From: Chryseobacterium oryctis
Lineage (GTDB): Bacteria; Bacteroidota; Bacteroidia; Flavobacteriales; Weeksellaceae
Assembly (NCBI RefSeq): GCF_025971925.1
Contig: NZ_JAPDHV010000004.1
Coordinates: forward strand, 124,001 to 188,000
Reading direction: 5' to 3'
Length of the DNA stretch: 64,000 bases
Below the pieces are notes generated by a model that was not told where the DNA came from, searched no databases, and worked only from the letters and a program-made list of their open reading frames with translations. Made by a program: the position numbers and the translations under genes. This document shows, piece after piece, positions 58,517 through 64,000 of this stretch (the first letter of the stretch is position 1; each line of letters starts with the position of its first letter).

Positions 58517-60725
58517 TTATTTAGAATTTAGTTTCTGATTTTTTAGCTGAATGTCCAAAGACAAATCAATTGAGGTTGAAGATTTTCCTAATCCTATTTT
58601 ATATAATCCGGATTTTATATTCCAGCTTTTTGATTTTTCATCATAATTTGCTAATAGTCTTGGTTCAATTGTCAGAGTGATTTCTTTACTTTCTCCAGGG
58701 TTTAGTTCTGTTCTTTCAAACCCCAACAAGCGCAATTGTGTTGCTCTTGAAATATTTGTTAAATATAATTGAGGAACATCTGCACCAGCTACTTTCCCTG
58801 TATTTGTCACAGTAAATGTTGCGATTATGTTTTTGCCATTTTTTATTTTGAAGTTACTGTATGAAAAAGTAGTATAACTAAGACCATAACCAAAACTGAA
58901 CATTGGTGTTTGATTTTTTTTTGGCAAACCAACGATAACCAACATCTGAACCTTCATTGTAAACAATAGTTGTCGGTGTTCCCCAAGGTGTTCCTATTTC
59001 CGGGATGGTTGGTCTTGGAGTTTGGTTCAAATCTTCAGGAAAGGTAATCGGAAGTCTCCCTGATGGATTGGTTTTACCTGTAAGAATTTCGGCGATAGCC
59101 GTTCCTCCTGCTTGTCCTGAAAACCAAGCCTGAACAATTCCTTTCACGTTATTTCTCCATGGCATAGAAGAAGGGTTTCCGGTTTCTAAAACGACAATTG
59201 TATTAGGATTGACTGTAGATAATTCTTTAATTAATTCATCTTGTCCCCAAGGTAATGATAAGTCCGGCATATCAAATCCTTCGCCTTCAACACGTACTCC
59301 AAACACAATGACGAGGTCAGATCTTTTGGCTAAAATTTTAGATTCAGCAATTGTATAACCAGGATCATAATCTATTGTTGCATTAGGAAGGAGTTTTTTG
59401 AGTTCTTCCAAAGGAGAATTGGGTAATAAATACAATGTTCTTCCTCCTCCCATAATTCCGGGACCGCCGATATTTATTTTTGCGGCATATCCGGCTTCAG
59501 GCATTACTGATCCGGAACCAGTACCACATGGAATGCCCAATTGTGCAAAACCTCCAATTACAGCTATTTTTAAAGGTTTATCTGTTGCAATAGGAAGAAT
59601 TTTATCGTTTTTAAGCATTACAATTCCCTGTCGTGCGGCATTTAGTGCTATTTCATTATGCTTTTCCATATCTACAACAGGTTTTTCTTTCCAATAATCT
59701 GCTCCTACAGCATATAATGAACGGAGAATTCTTTGAACCATTTCAGATAAACGGGCTTTAGGAAAAATTCCTTTTTTATAGGCATTTTTTAATGAATCTG
59801 TAAAAGCTTCAGCTCCCCATTGCATGACATCCAACTGAATTCCTGATTCCTGATCAAGTCCTTTCAAAGCGTAATCCCAACCTGGAACAGCTCCCCAGTC
59901 AGACATTACCCAGCCTTTATATCCCCAATCTTTTCTTAAGACTTCATTTAGTAGATAATCATTTCCACTTGCATATTCTCCGTTGATTTTATTATATCCA
60001 CTCATGATAGAGCCCGGATTAGATTTTTCAATAGCAAGTTGAAAAGAAAGCAAATCAGATTCTCTATGAGCAGCAGGATCTATTACGGCATTTAGCCAAT
60101 GTCGATTTACTTCATTATTGTTTAATGAATAATGTTTTAGTGTAGAGACAACATTTTGACTTTGTATTCCGTTGACAGCAGATGCTCCAAAAAGCGCTGT
60201 AGCATAAGGATCCTCAGAATAATATTCATAATTTCTTCCATTTCTAGGGTCTCGGATTAAATTAATTCCACCAGCCAAAAGAACATTGAAACCTCTTGAC
60301 TTAGCTTCTTTAGCAATGGCAATGCCTGATTGATAGGCTAAATCCTGATTGAAACTTGCTCCCAACAAAATAGAGGATGGCATAGCTGTGGCACCTTTGT
60401 CATCGGGTCTATATCCCGGATTGGTAACACCCATACTTGCGTCTGTACTTTGAATATTAGGAATGCCTAATCTTGGAATTCCCGGTGTATATCCTGCACT
60501 CATTGAAATGTCATCTGGAATTCGGCTGTCTTTCGGAATACCCAAACTAGGCACATATCCTACAAGGCTTGTAATCAGAGAAAATCGTTCATCATCTGTC
60601 ATTTTTTGTTCCGTTTCTTTTGCTCGTTGGTCAGGCGATTTTTGCTGAGCGTGGATGGCAAGATTGTGTAATAAAAAAATACAAATTACAATATACCCTT
60701 GTTTCAGTATTTGATGATTTTTCAT
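58517..60725 (-). pseudogene. GH3 beta-glucosidase interrupted by a frameshift at an A9 run
   Basis: The reading frame from 60725 runs 615 codons and stops at 58878 with an unrelated tail. The missing C-terminal part (FGYGLSYTTFSY, then Fn3-like domain) lies in another frame ending at 58517. The break is at the minus-strand A9 run (58914-58922): nine A give FAKKKSNT, eight A give FAKKNQTPMFSFGYG, which matches GH3 enzymes. Other features are intact: signal peptide ending AIHAQ, NGRNYEYYSEDP, LKHYSLNNNE and nucleophile Asp276 in VMSDWGA. It is a true frameshift, a slippery site or an assembly error; an unbroken protein would be about 735 residues. Confidence 0.8.
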
Positions 60726-60891
60726 GGGGTTGTTTTTTTTGAATTTACTTTTAAATAGAGTAAAAAATTATCTTAATAAAGTAAAATTACGAAAAAAATA
60801 ATGTTGTTTTGTTAGTTTGTGATTGAATTAATATAAGGTGTTTATGTTAAAATTGATTGCTAGAAATTTGTAAACTTAGGATTACTAATAA

Positions 60892-61761
60892 TTATTTTTT
60901 TAATTCATAAATTCCCTTATCTGAATTCCAAAAAAGTTTGTTTTGATTTTCATTCCACAAGTTCATCCACCATTTAGAATTTTTTGCCTCATCGAATTTT
61001 TCGTCACCAAATAATATTCCAAGATACAAAAATGCATATGTGTCTGGACTACAATAGTTTGCTGGAGAACTCTTTTCTTTTGGCATCTCATCCAGATTGT
61101 AAATGTTTTTTAGACATTTTTTTGTTAAAATTTCTTTTTCGGGGTTATGTTGTAATGAAATTATTAATGCCTTTACTGCTGATAAGCCACTTATCTCTGG
61201 CATTTTTGAATTTGTAAATTCGTTTGGTTTCAACTCTTCAACGGGCTTACCGGTAAGATAGTCTAACCATTTATTCTTTAGAACTTCTAGTTCGTTTTCA
61301 GTCGAGTTAATTGTCACATATCCAAAATTCTTTTTTGTTAAACTTTGTAATAATTGGTTTGCTCTACCAGCAACGGTAAACAAGTCATTGTCAAACACTA
61401 AACCTTTTCCTTCAAATATTATATCTCCATTAGAAATTCTGTCCCAAATTATTAAACGACTGGTTCCTTTTAGTTTTGTTTCAGTTTTATTTGTTATTTG
61501 TTTTGCCAAAGACCTTAGATAATCTGTATCTTTAGAATGATGGTTAACAGAAGCGTTTAAAGTCAAGAATACTTCACTCCAGTACTTATCTATTAAGTTT
61601 TTATTTAATAGTTGTGATGGAGATAAATTTTGTGCTTTGTCATACATTTCTTTTGTATAGTTTTCAATATTCTGTTGACTCCATGATGTTAGCCGTTTTT
61701 GAGAATTTACACAATTGAAATTTAGTAAGAGTAAGATAATTGTTAATAATACTGTTTTCAT
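60892..61761 (-). CDS. Secreted protein of unknown function
   Basis: 289 residues; signal peptide MKTVLLTIILLLLNFNC (a lipobox is doubtful) ending VNSQ. Helical mature region with WWMNLWNENQNKLFWNSDKG at the end. Family not recognised. AT-rich, with flanking gaps of 165 and 51 bases. Confidence 0.65.
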   Translation of the reverse strand: MKTVLLTIILLLLNFNCVNSQKRLTSWSQQNIENYTKEMYDKAQNLSPSQLLNKNLIDKYWSEVFLTLNASVNHHSKDTDYLRSLAKQITNKTETKLKGTSRLIIWDRISNGDIIFEGKGLVFDNDLFTVAGRANQLLQSLTKKNFGYVTINSTENELEVLKNKWLDYLTGKPVEELKPNEFTNSKMPEISGLSAVKALIISLQHNPEKEILTKKCLKNIYNLDEMPKEKSSPANYCSPDTYAFLYLGILFGDEKFDEAKNSKWWMNLWNENQNKLFWNSDKGIYELKK

Positions 61762-61812
61762 GAGTTTTTAAGTTTCTAATAATTGAATTAATTTGATTGA
61801 AGAAAGGATTTG

Positions 61813-62145
61813 TTATTCTTCAAGTTTGTATACAAATTCTTTAATTTCCGCATTTCTTGCATTTGCAAATCCTTTTCCCCAATGTTGCTGATCGATCCAA
61901 TATGACACGTGAGTTTCTTCCATTACGTTGAAGTGAATGACACTTCCAACAATTTTATCATTATATAGTATTGTTTGCATATTTATATCCGGATTTTCAA
62001 CAAGTTTTGTCCATTTTTCCATATAAAATTGCTTATCACTTGGATTTTTTGCTGTGAAAGCTGCCATCCAAATACCTTCTTTATTGGTTTGAAAAATAAA
62101 TAATGTATCTAAATCTTGCAGGGTTGTTTTTCTCAGTTTAATCAT
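61813..62145 (-). pseudogene. Truncated GNAT acetyltransferase
   Basis: 110 residues. The first part is a normal RimJ-type GNAT (IKLRKTTLQDLDTLFIFQTN, HVSYWIDQQHWGKGFA). Where the acetyl-CoA helix should continue (GKGxAxEAL...) it reads NARNAEIKEFVYKLEE and stops. The C-terminal third with its RPL/N..S...EK.GF motifs is missing, and I find no continuation in any frame before 61762. It is probably a deletion remnant. Overlaps the next gene by four bases (ATGA). Confidence 0.6.
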
Positions 62146-62522
62146 TGTTTTATTCTGTTCTTTAAATGTTTTACAGTCAATATTGCTATTGTCAAAAAGG
62201 GTAGTGTAGAAGCTAATGTTTTAAAATTAGTTGTCAGAATGCTGATGAAAAACATAAATCCTAACAATAAACTCAAACAGGCAAGTCCTATATAAATTAA
62301 AATTTTATTGGGTATTTTTTGAAACAGTGTAAAAAGAAGTAAAAGCTGTCCGAAAAGAGGTAATAATATGAACGGATGAATTATTTTTTTCGGGTCATCA
62401 ATCAACTGTCTGAATATTGAATATTCTGCCTCTGCTAAAAAAGATTTGTTGTTTCCTCCCCATTCCAAATATCCGAATAATGAGGTAATGATAAGCAAAA
62501 AGATTAAAATCTTTATTTTCAT
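62142..62522 (-). CDS. Small membrane protein (four predicted helices)
   Basis: 126 residues with hydrophobic segments near 2-20, 46-65, 74-96 and 100-118. Ends LTVKHLKNRIKQ. Family not recognised. Overlaps the truncated GNAT start, so the two are translationally coupled. Confidence 0.55.
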   Translation of the reverse strand: MKIKILIFLLIITSLFGYLEWGGNNKSFLAEAEYSIFRQLIDDPKKIIHPFILLPLFGQLLLLFTLFQKIPNKILIYIGLACLSLLLGFMFFISILTTNFKTLASTLPFLTIAILTVKHLKNRIKQ

Positions 62523-62596
62523 ATTTAATATTTTGTTTTCATTTTTTAATTCTGCATCAAAGTCAACTGACTGTTGTTGGAGATTAGGCTTTTTGA

Positions 62597-63151
62597 TTAA
62601 TTAATAGATTCTTCAAGTATTGATTTTAAATTGTTTAATGTTTTTTGCTGAGCTTTTTTAATAAATTGTCGTCCTATTAAATATGAAGGTAAATTGATGG
62701 GGTATTTTGCAAAGGCAGAAAATGTACAGGTATAAAGTGTTTTATTTGTTTCAGTTTCAAGAAAGTTGTTTTGTAGCTTACAGATACCGGGCATTGGTTT
62801 TATCAGGCGTAGTTCAATATCAATATTATTATCATCCATACTTTTAATTTCCTGCTCACCTTTTCCTGTATTTTTGTTTTTGTCTTCATTATTGCTTTCC
62901 CATTTAAGAATAGCTCCAACAGTTCCGTCTGTACCGCTTATTTCTGGCTTTAGGGTATCATCTGATTTCAACCATTCACTGTACTTCAATTGGTTTTGTA
63001 ATATACTTACATATTCAAAAACATCTTTTTGGGGTCTGTTTATAGTTTGGGAAACCGTGACTGAATAGTGTTTGGGTATAAATAATGCTAAAATTAGTAA
63101 AGTAACAACTATGCAAACTAAAATTATCAATATTGTTATAATTATATCCAT
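62597..63151 (-). CDS. Membrane-anchored SRPBCC-family (polyketide cyclase-like) protein
   Basis: 184 residues from the ATG at 63151 (MDIIITILIILV; the upstream TTG is less likely). One N-terminal membrane helix (about 3-26), then a START-type fold beginning VSQTINRPQKDVFEYVS. The ligand is unknown; similar proteins are common in Bacteroidota. Confidence 0.75.
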   Translation of the reverse strand: MDIIITILIILVCIVVTLLILALFIPKHYSVTVSQTINRPQKDVFEYVSILQNQLKYSEWLKSDDTLKPEISGTDGTVGAILKWESNNEDKNKNTGKGEQEIKSMDDNNIDIELRLIKPMPGICKLQNNFLETETNKTLYTCTFSAFAKYPINLPSYLIGRQFIKKAQQKTLNNLKSILEESIN

Positions 63152-63250
63152 TTTTATATTTTTCAATAGAACTAAATTACAAAAAAATAGAATCTAAGCA
63201 CATGTTTGTTATATAGGTTAATTTTTTTTAGACATTTTGACAATACATTA

Positions 63251-63778
63251 CTAATTAAGACTTTTTTCTTTTTTATAAAGATTGGTTTTTTCGAGCCCAG
63301 AATTATTTATTCGCACTGTAGGAGAATCAAGTTTCCAGTTGGGAAGATTGTTAAATAGGATATTTCCCAATTTTTGAATTCCGGGAGTTTGTTTATCATT
63401 AAACTCATAATGTTTAGTTTCTGTGATGATTTCTAAACCACTATGCTTTTCTCGATGTAAAACAGGTAAACTGAAGGAATTAATTTCTATTATTTCAGTC
63501 CATTTTATGAATTCAGACGTATTATCTTTTGTTATAGTAAAACCATCTTTTTTATATTCAAAAATACCATCAAAATTTTCTAAGATGTCAGTTTCTTTCT
63601 CGATCGACTCATAAGTTTCTTTGTCACTTGGATAACGAATTTTGGCAACTGAAAAAATAATGATTACAAAGCAAGAAAAAATGATTAAAAATGAGGTTCC
63701 TTTATTATCAAAAACAGGGTAGTTATATAAAGTCCCGATTAGAACTAAAGAACTTAAGATTAAGATTTTCTTTTCCAC
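63251..63778 (-). CDS. Membrane protein of unknown function
   Basis: 175 residues, GTG start at 63778 (no ATG nearby). Two N-terminal membrane helices (about 4-20 and 28-45), then a beta-rich part with FDGIFEYKKDGFTI and FIKWTEIIEINSF that resembles PH-like bacterial membrane domains. Family not assigned. Confidence 0.55.
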   Translation of the reverse strand: MEKKILILSSLVLIGTLYNYPVFDNKGTSFLIIFSCFVIIIFSVAKIRYPSDKETYESIEKETDILENFDGIFEYKKDGFTITKDNTSEFIKWTEIIEINSFSLPVLHREKHSGLEIITETKHYEFNDKQTPGIQKLGNILFNNLPNWKLDSPTVRINNSGLEKTNLYKKEKSLN

Positions 63779-63860
63779 AATATTTGTAAATTGTTCCAGT
63801 AAATTGTTTGAGTATTCTTGAAAAAGATAGCAGTTTAGTTGTAAATTTTAACTAAATAGT

Positions 63861-64000
63861 TTACCAATAATTCTTCATTAAATCTTCTACCCAATCTGGT
63901 TGAGTTATATTATTCTTAACTTGAAATTCTTTAAATACAGGTTTTATGTCAAGAATTGGTGTTCCATCAATTGCATCAAGATATTTTACTGTAATTTTTC
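63861..64000 (-). CDS. trmO: TrmO-like tRNA methyltransferase, C-terminal end (5' part outside window)
   Basis: The last 45 codons only: VKYLDAIDGTPILDIKPVF, then DWVEDLMKNYW and stop. YLDAIDGTPxLDIKP is the C-terminal signature of TsaA/TrmO proteins, which N6-methylate threonylcarbamoyl-adenosine in tRNA. The catalytic and SAM-binding part lies to the right of the window. Confidence 0.65.
   Translation of the reverse strand, partial: KITVKYLDAIDGTPILDIKPVFKEFQVKNNITQPDWVEDLMKNYW

Overview
The window looks like the chromosome of a Bacteroidota bacterium of the Flavobacteriia, most like Chryseobacterium and relatives. I infer this from the AT-rich DNA, TAnnTTTG-type -7 promoter elements, a gliding-motility-type ABC ATPase (GldA), plug-plus-barrel outer-membrane receptors, an alpha-2-macroglobulin and many S9 peptidases and GH3 enzymes. 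No rRNA, CRISPR array or insertion sequence is visible. One tRNA gene is present.

Bases 1-2000 hold the end of a P-type ATPase and a solitary PD-(D/E)XK restriction-enzyme-like gene. Bases 2000-12800 are the most unusual part. A LuxR-type regulator (2825-3583, minus) lies beside a LuxI-fold acyltransferase (3705-4349) and a ThiF/E1-like adenylyltransferase (2076-2822). A long co-directional series runs from 4456 to 12765: a lipoprotein with a degenerate transglutaminase domain, seven small secreted-peptide genes (one frameshifted, three nearly identical in a 315-bp tandem repeat), a strong hairpin, a small anchored protein, a DCC-type thiol oxidoreductase, an anchored YGFFAPN protein, a multi-pass HTTM/SdpB-like membrane protein and an outer-membrane barrel. 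The promoters in front of the ThiF gene, the acyltransferase gene and the long operon each carry a CTACAC-N4-GTGTAG-like dyad. In all three the dyad centre is 30.5 bp upstream of a TAATnTTn-type -7 element. I read this as a quorum-sensing-like circuit that switches on a family of secreted peptides and their handling machinery. The peptide function and the signal are unknown.

Bases 12800-21000 hold a metallophosphoesterase, a second TonB-receptor-like barrel, a GH3 beta-glucosidase and the methionine importer metNIQ (minus). metNIQ has a leader that encodes a 23-residue peptide with five Met codons, followed by an intrinsic terminator, which suggests methionine attenuation.

Bases 21000-33000 are mostly housekeeping: GNAT, topoisomerase III, thioesterase, holin-like membrane protein, S9 peptidase, hypoxanthine-DNA glycosylase, dihydrolipoyl dehydrogenase, patatin and GldA. 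An 870-base AT-rich stretch without a supported gene follows, then tRNA-Arg(ACG). Bases 33000-45500 hold an iron/cobalamin-type binding lipoprotein, a monofunctional transglycosylase, a large PF10136-type membrane protein, a DUF721 gene, recF, a UbiA-like membrane protein, and an alpha-2-macroglobulin followed by ecotin (two protease-inhibitor types side by side).

Bases 45500-56400 form a plus-strand cluster of small enzymes and unknowns: CPBP protease, DUF1569, DinB, five VOC/PhnB genes, SRPBCC, DoxX, alpha/beta hydrolase, Crp/Fnr regulator and Na+/H+ antiporter. The right end has an S9 peptidase, a GH3 enzyme interrupted at a nine-base homopolymer, secreted and membrane proteins of unknown role, a truncated GNAT and the C-terminal end of a TrmO-like methyltransferase at the edge.
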